A stretch of DNA of 64,000 bases from Sphingobium jiangsuense (GCF_014196495.1 NZ_JACIDT010000001.1:186001-250000); one strand, 5' to 3'. Counted from the first letter of the stretch, positions 8,250 through 18,321 are shown. Translations and numbers: made by a program. The notes: generated from the sequence alone by a model not told the origin.

Positions 8250-10511
8250 ATGACCGAGAGAGCAAGTGTCGAATTTTCCGAACGCGAGGCCCTGTATTTC
8301 CATTCGCAGGGACGGCCAGGCAAAATCGAGATCATTGCCTCCAAGCCGATGGCTACCCAGCGCGACCTTTCTCTCGCCTATTCCCCCGGCGTCGCCGTCC
8401 CGGTGAAGGCGATCGCCGACGATCCCGGCACCGCCTATGACTATACCGCGAAGGGCAATCTGGTCGCGGTCATCTCCAACGGCACGGCCATCCTCGGCCT
8501 CGGCAATCTGGGCGCGCTCGCCTCCAAGCCGGTGATGGAAGGCAAGGCGGTGCTGTTCAAGCGCTTCGCCGACGTGGACTCGATCGACATCGAGGTCGCC
8601 ACCGAAGATCCGCAGGCCTTCATCGATGCGGTCGCGCTGCTCGAACCGAGCTTCGGCGGCATCAACCTCGAAGACATCAAGGCGCCCGAATGCTTCATCA
8701 TCGAGCAGGCTCTGAAAGAGCGGATGAACATTCCGGTGATGCATGACGACCAGCACGGCACCGCGATCATCTGCGCGGCGGGCCTCATCAACGCGCTGCA
8801 CATCACCGGCCGCGACATCAAGGACATCAACGTCGTCGTCAACGGCGCGGGCGCGGCGGCCATCGCCTGCACGGAACTGATCAAGGCGATGGGCGCGCCC
8901 GCCGACCGCGTCATCATGTGCGACCGTCAGGGCGTCATCTATCAGGGCCGCTCCAGCGGCATGGACCAGTGGAAATCCGCCCATGCGGTCAAGACCGAGG
9001 CGCGCACGCTGGAAGAGGCGCTGAAGGGCGCCGACGTGTTCCTCGGCCTGTCCGCCGCCGATGCGCTCAAGCCGCACATGGTCAAGGACATGGCGGAGCA
9101 GCCGATCATCTTCGCGATGGCGAACCCGGATCCCGAAATCTCGCCGCCCGCCGCCAAGGCCGCGCGCCCGGACGCCATCGTCGCGACCGGCCGGTCGGAC
9201 TATCCCAATCAGGTGAACAACGTCCTCGGCTTCCCGTTCATCTTCCGCGGCGCGCTCGACGTGCGGGCGACCGCGATCAACGAGGCGATGAAGATCGCCG
9301 CCGCCACCGCGATCGCCGAGCTCGCCCGCCAGCAGGTGCCGGAGGAAGTCGCCGCCGCCTATGGCCAGGCGCACCAGTTCGGGCCGGACTATATCATCCC
9401 CGCCCCGTTCGATCCGCGCCTGATGGAGGTCGTGCCGGTCGCCGTCGCCCGCGCGGCGATGGAAAGCGGCGTCGCGCAGAAGCCGATCGAGGACATGGAC
9501 GCCTATGCCCGGTCGCTGAAGGGCCGCCTCAACCCGACCACCTCGGTGCTGACCCTCGCCTATGAAAATGCGAAGGCCAACCCGAAGCGCGTCGTCTTCG
9601 CCGAGGCCGAGGAAGAGGTCGTGCTGCGCGCGGCGATCCAGTTCCGCGACGGCGGCTACGGCATCCCGGTGCTGGTCGGGCGGCAGGACGTTTACGACCG
9701 GCTGCGCGATCTGGGCGTTTCCGACCCGCACAGCTTCGAGGTGCACAACAGCGTCAACTCGCCGCTGGTGCCCGCGATGGTGGAAAAGCTCTACGGCCGC
9801 CTGCAACGGCGCGGCTATCTGCTGCGCGACTGCCAGCGCATGGTCAACCGGGACCGCAACATCTTCGCCTCGCTGCTGATGCAGATGGGCGAGGCCGACG
9901 CGATGATCACCGGCATCACCCGCACCTTCCCCGAAACCATGCGGCAGGTGCGCCGCGTGGTCGATCCGGTGCAGGGGCAGACCAACTTCGCGGTGCATGT
10001 GCTGGTCGGCCAGACGCACACGGTGTTCATGGCCGACACGATGGTCAACGAACGCCCCAGCGCGGAAGAGCTGGCCAATATCGCGGAAGGGACGGCAGCC
10101 GTCGCCCGCCGCATGGGCCACCAGCCGCGCGTCGCCTTCCTGTCCTATTCGACCTTCGGCAACCCGACCGGCAACTGGCTGGAAAATCTGCGCTCGGCGG
10201 TGTCGATCCTCGACCAGCGCGGCGTCGATTTCGAATATGAGGGCGAGATGGCGCCCGACGTCGCGCTCAACCCGGCGGTGATGAAGAAATATCCGTTCAG
10301 CCGCCTGTCCGGCCCGGCCAACTGCCTGATCATGCCGGGCATGCAATCGGCCAACCTCTCCGCCAAGCTGCTGCGCGAACTGGGCGGCGATTCGGTGATC
10401 GGCCCGATCCTCGTCGGCATGGAAAAGCCGGTGCAGGTCGCGCCCATGGCCTCCACCGCGAGCGACCTGATGACGCTGGCGGTGCTGGCGGCGAGCGGCA
10501 TCGCGGGCTGA
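8250..10511 (+). CDS. maeB: NADP-dependent malic enzyme with phosphotransacetylase-like domain
   Basis: The 753-residue product is a large malic enzyme that decarboxylates malate to pyruvate. The N-terminal half has the malic enzyme motifs SLAYSPGVAVP, MHDDQHGTA (metal and substrate site) and a Rossmann region with VNGAGAAA. The C-terminal half (about residue 430 on) is the phosphotransacetylase-like domain typical of MaeB, which is thought to be regulatory rather than catalytic. The ATG at 8250 is preceded by a good AAGGAGA ribosome site. A strong intrinsic terminator follows, so the gene is probably monocistronic. Confidence 0.96.
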   Translation: MTERASVEFSEREALYFHSQGRPGKIEIIASKPMATQRDLSLAYSPGVAVPVKAIADDPGTAYDYTAKGNLVAVISNGTAILGLGNLGALASKPVMEGKAVLFKRFADVDSIDIEVATEDPQAFIDAVALLEPSFGGINLEDIKAPECFIIEQALKERMNIPVMHDDQHGTAIICAAGLINALHITGRDIKDINVVVNGAGAAAIACTELIKAMGAPADRVIMCDRQGVIYQGRSSGMDQWKSAHAVKTEARTLEEALKGADVFLGLSAADALKPHMVKDMAEQPIIFAMANPDPEISPPAAKAARPDAIVATGRSDYPNQVNNVLGFPFIFRGALDVRATAINEAMKIAAATAIAELARQQVPEEVAAAYGQAHQFGPDYIIPAPFDPRLMEVVPVAVARAAMESGVAQKPIEDMDAYARSLKGRLNPTTSVLTLAYENAKANPKRVVFAEAEEEVVLRAAIQFRDGGYGIPVLVGRQDVYDRLRDLGVSDPHSFEVHNSVNSPLVPAMVEKLYGRLQRRGYLLRDCQRMVNRDRNIFASLLMQMGEADAMITGITRTFPETMRQVRRVVDPVQGQTNFAVHVLVGQTHTVFMADTMVNERPSAEELANIAEGTAAVARRMGHQPRVAFLSYSTFGNPTGNWLENLRSAVSILDQRGVDFEYEGEMAPDVALNPAVMKKYPFSRLSGPANCLIMPGMQSANLSAKLLRELGGDSVIGPILVGMEKPVQVAPMASTASDLMTLAVLAASGIAG

Positions 10512-10535
10512 GCGCGGGGGTAGCCCAATCAAGGG

Positions 10536-10574
10536 AAAGGGGAGGCGCGGCTATTGGCCCGTCTCCTTTTTTTT
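10536..10574 (+). terminator. Intrinsic terminator of the malic enzyme gene
   Basis: A seven-pair GC-rich stem (GGAGGCG at 10541-10547 with CGTCTCC at 10560-10566, one G-U pair) extends outward by G-U and A-U pairs and runs directly into eight T residues. It lies about 25 bases beyond the stop codon. Confidence 0.85.
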
Positions 10575-10640
10575 GACGATTATAGCCTTTGCAGACATGG
10601 TATGGAAAACAGGGTTGGGGTGGAACTGACATAGCCCAAC

Positions 10641-10751
10641 CGTCATGCTGAACTTGTTTCAGCATCCATCCAGCCCCACAGACCGATGGCCGATCCGGCG
10701 CGATGGACCCTGAGCCGAAGGCCAGCGCAGCTAACCAAGTTCAGGGTGACG
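10641..10751. repeat. Palindromic repeat pair (CGTCATGCTGAACTTGTTTCAGCA type)
   Basis: A left palindrome (CATGCTGAA, loop, TTTCAGCATCC) begins at 10641, and a related inverted element (GGACCCTGA ... TTCAGGGTGACG) ends at 10751. The outer ends CGTCA and TGACG are inverted. It fills most of the roughly 300-base gap between the malic enzyme gene and the convergent rsh gene, which holds no gene. I recognise the pattern from sphingomonad intergenic regions. Confidence 0.75.
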
Positions 10752-10810
10752 ATAGAGGTAAAGTCCGGTTTCGGCCGAGTCCCCAGAACCCGTTTTAAGG
10801 GGTGATCGCG

Positions 10811-12901
<2,091 letters not shown>

Positions 12902-13099
12902 TATCCCTGACGATTTGGGTTAAATGCGCGCGGGCGCAACAAAAAAATCATTTATGCGCGCCTTTTTCCGCTGTTCGCCTCCCTCGCAACCGCCGCGAGG
13001 GACGATCCGGCCCGGTTCCGCCGCCTTCGGTCATCGCATATGTTTTTTGCAAAAAAGCGGTTCCCGTTTGCCGGAGCCATGCGGTAAGACGGACAGCGC

Positions 13100-14182
13100 A
13101 TGTCCGTTAATCCGTTTCAGGCCAAACCTTTTTTTCAGGACAAGAACCGGGCGTTCTGGAACCTGCAATCCGTCGGCTGGGCCGGCGCCTTCATGCTGCG
13201 CGGCATTTCCGGCCTCGCCAACGGCCAGCCCTTTTCCTTCCTGATCCCGGTCCTCATTTCGACCATCACCGGCTATTCGCTGACGCTGCTGATGGCGGTG
13301 ATCTTCCGCATGCTGCTGAAGCAGCGGCCGTTCGTGACGTGGACCGTCTCGATCCTCGTGGTGCTGATCGCCGCCGGGATCGGTGCTTTCATCGACGCCT
13401 GGGTGTTCGCGACGCAGAACCGGGGCAGCAGCGCGGTCGGCCTGCAACTGCTGCTCGGCGCCTATTATCTCACCGTCACATTGCTGTTCGCCTGGGCCGC
13501 GCTCTATTATGCGATCAACTTCTACCTGACGGTGGAGGAGCAGGCGGACCAGCTGCTGCGCCTGGAAAACCAGGCGTCGAGCGCGCAGCTGGCGATGCTG
13601 CGCTATCAGCTCAACCCGCATTTCCTGTTCAACACGCTCAACAGCATATCGACGCTGGTGCTGCTGAAGCAGACGGACAGGGCCAATGCGATGCTCTCCC
13701 GCCTGTCCTCCTTCCTGCGCTACACCCTCATCAACGAGCCGACCGCGATGGTGCCGCTGCATCAGGAGATCGAGACGCTGAAGCTCTATCTGGAGATAGA
13801 GAAGATGCGGTTCGAGGACCGGCTGCGCCCGGTGTTCGACATCGACCCGCGCGTCGCCGACGCCCATCTGCCCTCGCTGCTGCTCCAGCCGCTGGTCGAG
13901 AATGCGATCAAATATGCGGTGACGCCCAAGGAGGAAGGGGCGGAAATCGGCGTCAGCGCCCATCCGGCAGGGGAAAATGTGCGCATCGTGGTTTCCGATA
14001 CCGGTCCGGGGTTGAATGACGAGCATAAACGCCCAAATCTGTCTACAGGGGTTGGACTGGTCAATATTCGCGACCGGCTGACGCAGGCGTTCGGGGAACG
14101 ACATAGCTTCGAAACGCGTTTTGCTCCGGGGGGTGGTTTCGTCGTCACGATCGAGCTGCCCCTGGTAACGAAGCCAGCATGA
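13100..14182 (+). CDS. LytS/YehU-type sensor histidine kinase
   Basis: The 360-residue membrane kinase has about four hydrophobic segments in residues 25-145, then a short coiled region (EEQADQLLRLENQ) and a His_kinase domain with the phospho-acceptor motif QLNPHFLFNTLNS (His174). The ATPase region has LLLQPLVENAIKYA (N box) and SDTGPGLN (G1 box), followed by GVGLVNIRDRL. No extracytoplasmic sensor domain is apparent, so the signal is probably perceived in or at the membrane. The response regulator gene starts 13 bases after the stop, so the pair is one operon. The ATG at 13100 is the first plausible start. Confidence 0.93.
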   Translation: MSVNPFQAKPFFQDKNRAFWNLQSVGWAGAFMLRGISGLANGQPFSFLIPVLISTITGYSLTLLMAVIFRMLLKQRPFVTWTVSILVVLIAAGIGAFIDAWVFATQNRGSSAVGLQLLLGAYYLTVTLLFAWAALYYAINFYLTVEEQADQLLRLENQASSAQLAMLRYQLNPHFLFNTLNSISTLVLLKQTDRANAMLSRLSSFLRYTLINEPTAMVPLHQEIETLKLYLEIEKMRFEDRLRPVFDIDPRVADAHLPSLLLQPLVENAIKYAVTPKEEGAEIGVSAHPAGENVRIVVSDTGPGLNDEHKRPNLSTGVGLVNIRDRLTQAFGERHSFETRFAPGGGFVVTIELPLVTKPA

Positions 14183-14195
14183 GAGATTTCCCAAG

Positions 14196-15002
14196 ATGAC
14201 AATCCGCACCATTCTCGTCGACGATGAAAGCCTCGCCATTCAGGGGCTGAGCCTGCGTCTGGAGGCCCATCCCGACGTTGAAATAGTGGAAACCTGCCAG
14301 AACGGGCGGGAGGCGATCCGCGCGATCAAGACCCACAAGCCCGATCTCGTCTTTCTCGACATTCAGATGCCCGGCTTCGACGGCTTTTCGGTCGTCGCAG
14401 GCACGATGGACATAGAGCCGCCGCTGTTCGTGTTCGTCACCGCCTATTCCGACCACGCGATCCGCGCGTTCGAGGCGCAGGCGGTCGATTATCTGATGAA
14501 GCCGGTGGACGAGCAGCGGCTCGCCGACGCGCTGGAACGGGTGCGCCAGCGCCTTGCCGACAAACGCCAGGCGCAGGAGGCCGAGCGCCTGCGCGAGGTG
14601 CTGGCCGAGGTCGCGCCGGAGGCGATGTCGAGCTTCGACACGGACGAGGACGAGAGCGCGCCGTCCGCCAGCCGCTATGAGAAGCTGATCAACATCAAGG
14701 ATCGCGGCCAGATCTTCCGCGTCGATGTCGACAGCATCGAGCGGATCGACGCGGCGGGCGACTATATGTGCATCTACACCGCCGACAATTCACTGATCCT
14801 GCGCGAGACGATGAAGGACCTCGAAAAGCGGCTCGACCCGCGCAATTTCCAGCGCGTGCACCGCTCCACCATCGTCAACCTGTCACAGGTGCGGCAGGTG
14901 AAGCCGCATACCAACGGCGAATGCTTCCTGATCCTCGAATCCGGCGCGCAGGTGAAGGTCAGCCGCAGCTATCGCGACGTGGTGGCCCGCTTCGTGCATT
15001 GA
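14196..15002 (+). CDS. LytTR-family DNA-binding response regulator
   Basis: This 268-residue protein has an N-terminal receiver domain (acidic pocket VDDES, phospho-acceptor Asp55 in FLDIQMPG, Lys102 in LMKPVD) and a C-terminal LytTR DNA-binding domain from about residue 165 (IERIDAAGDYMCIYT, then RVHRSTIVNL and VKVSRSY). A charged linker of about 40 residues joins the two. It is the partner of the kinase directly upstream. LytTR regulators bind direct repeats and control exported or cell-surface functions in many bacteria; no target is obvious here. Confidence 0.95.
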   Translation: MTIRTILVDDESLAIQGLSLRLEAHPDVEIVETCQNGREAIRAIKTHKPDLVFLDIQMPGFDGFSVVAGTMDIEPPLFVFVTAYSDHAIRAFEAQAVDYLMKPVDEQRLADALERVRQRLADKRQAQEAERLREVLAEVAPEAMSSFDTDEDESAPSASRYEKLINIKDRGQIFRVDVDSIERIDAAGDYMCIYTADNSLILRETMKDLEKRLDPRNFQRVHRSTIVNLSQVRQVKPHTNGECFLILESGAQVKVSRSYRDVVARFVH

Positions 15003-15039
15003 GGCGGCCGTTCGTCCGCTTCCTTACCTCTCCGCCCCC

Positions 15040-15121
15040 CGTCATGCCAGCGCAGGCTGGCATGACGGGGGGCCTGGTTCCACGCTGTCGAGGGCGATGC
15101 CAGCCTGCGCTGGCATGACGG
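15040..15121. repeat. Composite palindromic repeat (CCAGCGCAGGCTGG type), copy A
   Basis: Two inverted copies of a short palindrome face each other: CGTCATGCCAGCGCAGGCTGG at the left and CCAGCCTGCGCTGGCATGAC at the right, with about 35 bases between. The same architecture recurs at 37733-37811 and 53288-53366. It follows the LytTR regulator gene directly and could also end transcription. Confidence 0.85.
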
Positions 15122-15158
15122 AGATGGGATAGGCTGTTTCTCTGGGGCTTATTGAAAT

Positions 15159-15297
15159 TTCACGCGGAGGCGCGGAGATGCGGAGGGAATATTCGCGAAG
15201 CGTCTTTATTCCATCCACCCGGCCCGCCCAAGGCAAGAAAAGCTGAGAGACCTGCGGCCCCTCCCAATCTCTCCGTGTCTCCGCGCCTCCGCGTGAA
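15159..15297. repeat. Inverted repeat pair (TTCACGCGGAGGCGCGGAGA type)
   Basis: The arm at 15159-15187 (TTCACGCGGAGGCGCGGAGA core) is inverted at 15269-15297 (TCTCCGCGCCTCCGCGTGAA core), with about 24 of 28 positions matching. With the repeat at 15040 it occupies the 334-base gap between the LytTR gene and the LysR gene; I see no gene there. Confidence 0.8.
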
Positions 15298-15336
15298 CCC
15301 GATTAACCCTCATGCAGCCCGAGATCGGCGAGCGTA

Positions 15337-16131
15337 TCAGGCGGTCAGCACCTCGACCAGCGCGCGGACCTTCTTCTGCCGCCATTGCGGGGCGGGGGCG
15401 ATCAGCCAATAGCCGTGCTTGCCCGCTTGCGCCTCTCCCACCTGCCGCACGCGCCCATCGGCGAGCGCGCCCTGCGCGAGGAGATGCGGCACGCTGGCGC
15501 GGCCGAGGCCATTGGCCGCCGCGCTGATGGCGAGGCCGCCGTCGGCGACGCGGATCAGCGCCGGTTCGGCGGCGGGCGCGCCGCTGCCGGGCCAGTCGAT
15601 CCAGCCTTCGGCGCCGCCGGTCGCGCTTTCCACGACGATATAGCGCCCGTCATCCAATGGAACGCCCTCATGCTCGCCGACGCCGCCGGTCAGTTCGATC
15701 GCAAGGTCGAGATTCGCCTCGGTGAAGTCGGGCGGCGTGTCGGCGGCGATCAGCGTCAGGTGCAGGTCCGCCCGCTCCGCCGCATAGCCGGCGAGGCGCG
15801 GCATCAGCCAGGTCGCGATGATGTCGCGCGGCGCGGCGATGGTCAGCGCGTTGCTGGACTGGCCCGCCTGCATCGTCTGCACCGCTTCCTCGAACTTCAG
15901 GAAGCCATTGCGCAACGCCTCCAGCGCGCCCTCCGTTTCCGGTGTCAGCTCCAGCCCCTTGGGCGTGCGGCGAAAGAGGACGACACCCAGCATGTCCTCC
16001 AGCGCGCGGATCTGCTGCCCCACGGCGGCGGGCGTCACCGCCAGTTCGTCGGCGGCGCGGGTGAAGGAAAGGTGGCGCGCGGCGGCATCCAGCACGCGCA
16101 GGCCATTCAGGGGCAGATGGGTTCTTTTCAT
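15337..16131 (-). CDS. LysR-family transcriptional regulator (GcvA-like)
   Basis: The 264-residue regulator has the winged helix-turn-helix at its N-terminus (NGLRVLDAAARHLSFTRAAD, then VTPAAVGQQIRALED) followed by a LysR substrate-binding domain that is rather short. The opening residues and the FRRTPKGLELTPE segment resemble GcvA/AmpR-type regulators. Its ATG overlaps the stop of apaG (ATGA), so it is translated downstream of apaG rather than divergently from a target gene, which is unusual for LysR genes. The target is unknown. Confidence 0.9.
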   Translation of the reverse strand: MKRTHLPLNGLRVLDAAARHLSFTRAADELAVTPAAVGQQIRALEDMLGVVLFRRTPKGLELTPETEGALEALRNGFLKFEEAVQTMQAGQSSNALTIAAPRDIIATWLMPRLAGYAAERADLHLTLIAADTPPDFTEANLDLAIELTGGVGEHEGVPLDDGRYIVVESATGGAEGWIDWPGSGAPAAEPALIRVADGGLAISAAANGLGRASVPHLLAQGALADGRVRQVGEAQAGKHGYWLIAPAPQWRQKKVRALVEVLTA

Positions 16132-16526
16132 TCCGTTTCCGCAGGAGCAATCAGGGCGAAGCGCGGAATGGCGACCTTCAACATGCGCCCGTCCGACGCG
16201 ACCATCGTATAATGGCCCTCCATCACCCCTGTCGAGGTGGTGAGCGGACAGCCCGACACATAATCATAGGAGGCGCCGGGATGGATCACCGGCTGCTCGC
16301 CGATCACCCCTTCGCCTTCCACATGATGCACCGCCCCGCGCCCGTCGGTGATCGACCAGCGCCGCGACAGCAGTTGCACCGGCTCGTCCCCCTCATTTTC
16401 GATGCGGACATGATAGGCCCAGAACCATCGGTCCTGCTCCGGCTGGGACTGCTCCGGGAGATAACTGACGGCGACACGGACGACGATATCGTCGGTCACG
16501 GCGAAAAAGGGAAACAAGGCCTTCAC
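16128..16526 (-). CDS. apaG: ApaG family protein
   Basis: This 132-residue protein is a single ApaG (DUF525) domain, an immunoglobulin-like beta fold. Typical segments are VRVAVSYLPEQSQPE, WAYHVRIENEG, LLSRRWSITDG, VEGEGVIGEQPVI and GCPLTTSTGVMEGHYTM. ApaG has been linked to cobalt/magnesium resistance and to diadenosine tetraphosphate metabolism, but its biochemical role is not settled. I use the GTG at 16526 (VKALFPFFAV), which gives the usual family length; the open frame upstream lies over metZ. It starts 14 bases after the metZ stop, so it is probably cotranscribed with metZ. Confidence 0.93.
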   Translation of the reverse strand: MKALFPFFAVTDDIVVRVAVSYLPEQSQPEQDRWFWAYHVRIENEGDEPVQLLSRRWSITDGRGAVHHVEGEGVIGEQPVIHPGASYDYVSGCPLTTSTGVMEGHYTMVASDGRMLKVAIPRFALIAPAETE

Positions 16527-16540
16527 CGGCCCAGATTCTC

Positions 16541-17749
16541 CTAAAGGCCGATCGAGGTCAATGCCTGATCCAGATCCTCGATAATATCCTGCGGGTCTTC
16601 CAGCCCGACATTGAGGCGCAGCATGCCCTCGACCACGCCCATCGCCTCGCGCGTTTCCGCGCCGACACCATGATGGGTGGTGGAGGCCGGATGCGTCATC
16701 AGGCTGCGGCTGTCGCCGATATTGTTGGAGATATCGATCAGCTCCAGCGCGTTGAGCAGCGCATGCGCCTGTTCCCGCCCGCCGTCGAGGATGAAGGAGA
16801 AGATCGGCCCGCAAGCCCTCATCTGCTTTTGCGCCAGCACATATTGCGGATGGCTCTCCAGGCCGGGGTGCAGGATCTTCGGCACGCGCTTTTCCATGAA
16901 GCGGCCCACGGCGAGCGCGCTTTCCGACTGGCGCAGCGCGCGCAGCTCCAGCGTTTCCATGCCCTTGAGCACCACCCAGGCGTTGAACGGCGAGAGGGTC
17001 GGCCCTGTGTTGCGCTGGAACGGCATCAGCACGTCGTTGATGAATTCCGCCTTGCCGCAGATCGCGCCCGCCAGCACGCGCCCCTGCCCGTCCATCAGCT
17101 TGGTCGCGCTGTAGGCGACGATATCCGCGCCATAATCGAGCGGGCGCTGCAACACCGGGGTCGCGAACGCATTGTCGACGACGGTGACGATGCCGCGCGA
17201 TTTCGCGAGGCCGCAGACATAGTCCATGTCGACCAGATCCATGGTCGGGTTGGCCGGGGTTTCGAAGAAGAAGAGCTTGGTGTTGGGGCGGATCGCCTTT
17301 TCCCATTCCTCGTTGATGAAGGCGTCGATCGCGGTCGTCTCGATGCCGAACTTCGGCAGCAGCGTGTCGGTCAGCCAGCGGCAGGAACCGAACGCCGCCT
17401 TCGCCGCGACGACATGGTCGCCCGCCTTCAGCTGGCACAGCAGCGCCGCCGTCATCGCCGCCATGCCGCTCGCCTGGCAGCGCGCGGCCTCAGCCCCCTC
17501 GATCAGCGCGATGCGCTCTTCGAGCATCTGCACGGTCGGGTTCTGGAGGCGGGAATAGGTCATGCCCTCCTGCTCCCCGGCGAAGCGCACCGCGACCGTT
17601 TGCGCGTCGTCATAGCAATAGCCGGAGGTGAGGAAGATCGCCTCGGAGGTCTCGCCATGCTCGCTGCGCCAGGTGCCGCCCCTGATCGCCTGCGTCGCCG
17701 GACGCCATTTGGAGGTAATCTCGCGATTCTGACCCGTTGTGCGTTTCAT
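16541..17749 (-). CDS. metZ: O-succinylhomoserine sulfhydrylase
   Basis: The 402-residue PLP enzyme of the Cys/Met metabolism family should convert O-succinylhomoserine plus sulfide to homocysteine in methionine synthesis. Landmarks are TSGYCYDDAQTVAVRFAG, YSRLQNPTVQMLEERIA, FFETPANPTM, VVDNAFATPVLQ and YSATKLMDGQGR, where the Lys binds PLP. The assignment to MetZ rather than cystathionine gamma-synthase rests on overall resemblance. The ATG at 17749 begins MKRTTGQNRE. It heads a metZ-apaG-lysR unit and has a 167-base leader containing a hairpin and a tandem repeat. Confidence 0.93.
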   Translation of the reverse strand: MKRTTGQNREITSKWRPATQAIRGGTWRSEHGETSEAIFLTSGYCYDDAQTVAVRFAGEQEGMTYSRLQNPTVQMLEERIALIEGAEAARCQASGMAAMTAALLCQLKAGDHVVAAKAAFGSCRWLTDTLLPKFGIETTAIDAFINEEWEKAIRPNTKLFFFETPANPTMDLVDMDYVCGLAKSRGIVTVVDNAFATPVLQRPLDYGADIVAYSATKLMDGQGRVLAGAICGKAEFINDVLMPFQRNTGPTLSPFNAWVVLKGMETLELRALRQSESALAVGRFMEKRVPKILHPGLESHPQYVLAQKQMRACGPIFSFILDGGREQAHALLNALELIDISNNIGDSRSLMTHPASTTHHGVGAETREAMGVVEGMLRLNVGLEDPQDIIEDLDQALTSIGL

Positions 17750-17756
17750 CTCATGC

Positions 17757-17782
17757 CCTGATCGTGATGCCTGATCGTGATG
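17757..17782 (-). repeat. Perfect 13-base tandem duplication in the metZ leader
   Basis: The 13-mer CCTGATCGTGATG is present twice head to tail (17757-17769 and 17770-17782). It ends eight bases before the metZ start codon on the coding strand, covering the usual ribosome-binding region. Confidence 0.85.
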
Positions 17783-17795
17783 GAGGCGACGGGGC

Positions 17796-17819
17796 AGCCC
17801 CTGCGCGGGGGCAGGGGCT
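17796..17819 (-). promoter_or_regulatory. Hairpin in the metZ 5' leader
   Basis: A perfect nine-pair stem (AGCCCCTGC with GCAGGGGCT) closes a six-base loop, about 47 bases upstream of metZ. No T-tract follows on the metZ strand, so a plain terminator is unlikely; it could end the upstream message or control metZ. I do not see the conserved core of the SAM-II riboswitch known from alphaproteobacterial met genes. Confidence 0.55.
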
Positions 17820-17916
17820 TGCACGGCGTCGGCCGCTGCCACAGCCCTTACCGCCACGGCGCGCAACTGCAAGCCTTTTGCTCCCCCGCGTGCCGAAAGG
17901 CGAAGCGGCTGCCGCC

Positions 17917-18321
17917 TTATTCGGTGACCGCCAGCGCGGGGAGGATTTCCGCGTCCTCCCAGTCCATCAGCTTCAGGAAACGTTCGCGCAATTCGCCCAC
18001 CGCCTTGCCGTAGCCGCGCCAGTCCTCCCTCACCCGGTCGAGGCCCCAATGCTGGATATGGCGGCTATAGTCGAAATAGAGCGCGTGAAAGGCGCGGGAA
18101 TATTCCTCCATCAGCGCGTGCACCGACTTGTCGGCATATTGCAGGCAGGCGCGGGCATAATCGCGTTCGGCGACGATATGGCTGCGGAACAGCCGGGAAA
18201 ATTCCAGCCGCCGCTTCGACGCGTCCGCCATGTCCTGAGGCAGGGGTCCGTTCAGGAACTCCGCAAATTCGCGCACCATGGTGCGTAACGCGTCATGTTC
18301 CGCGCGCATTGTGCCCTGCAT
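17917..18321 (-). CDS. Hemerythrin-like (HHE-type) helical protein, uncertain
   Basis: The 134-residue protein is helical, with no signal peptide or membrane segment. The pattern of His and Glu residues (AEHDALRTM near the N-terminus, FRSHIVAERDYA, HALYFDYSRHIQHW, and WEDAEILPAL at the C-terminus) resembles a divergent hemerythrin-like four-helix bundle that could bind a di-iron centre. Spacing differs from the canonical HHE pattern, so iron binding is an inference. The GTG or ATG alternatives a few residues in (MRAEHD) would also be plausible starts. It lies upstream of metZ on the same strand. Confidence 0.6.
   Translation of the reverse strand: MQGTMRAEHDALRTMVREFAEFLNGPLPQDMADASKRRLEFSRLFRSHIVAERDYARACLQYADKSVHALMEEYSRAFHALYFDYSRHIQHWGLDRVREDWRGYGKAVGELRERFLKLMDWEDAEILPALAVTE

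Noticed and set aside
8136-10532. A 798-codon open frame antisense to the malic enzyme gene
   Set aside because: Shadow; the malic enzyme motifs and the ribosome site belong to the opposite strand.
17750-17916. SAM-II riboswitch upstream of metZ
   Set aside because: The conserved core sequence of that class was not seen by eye; only a hairpin and a tandem repeat are recorded.
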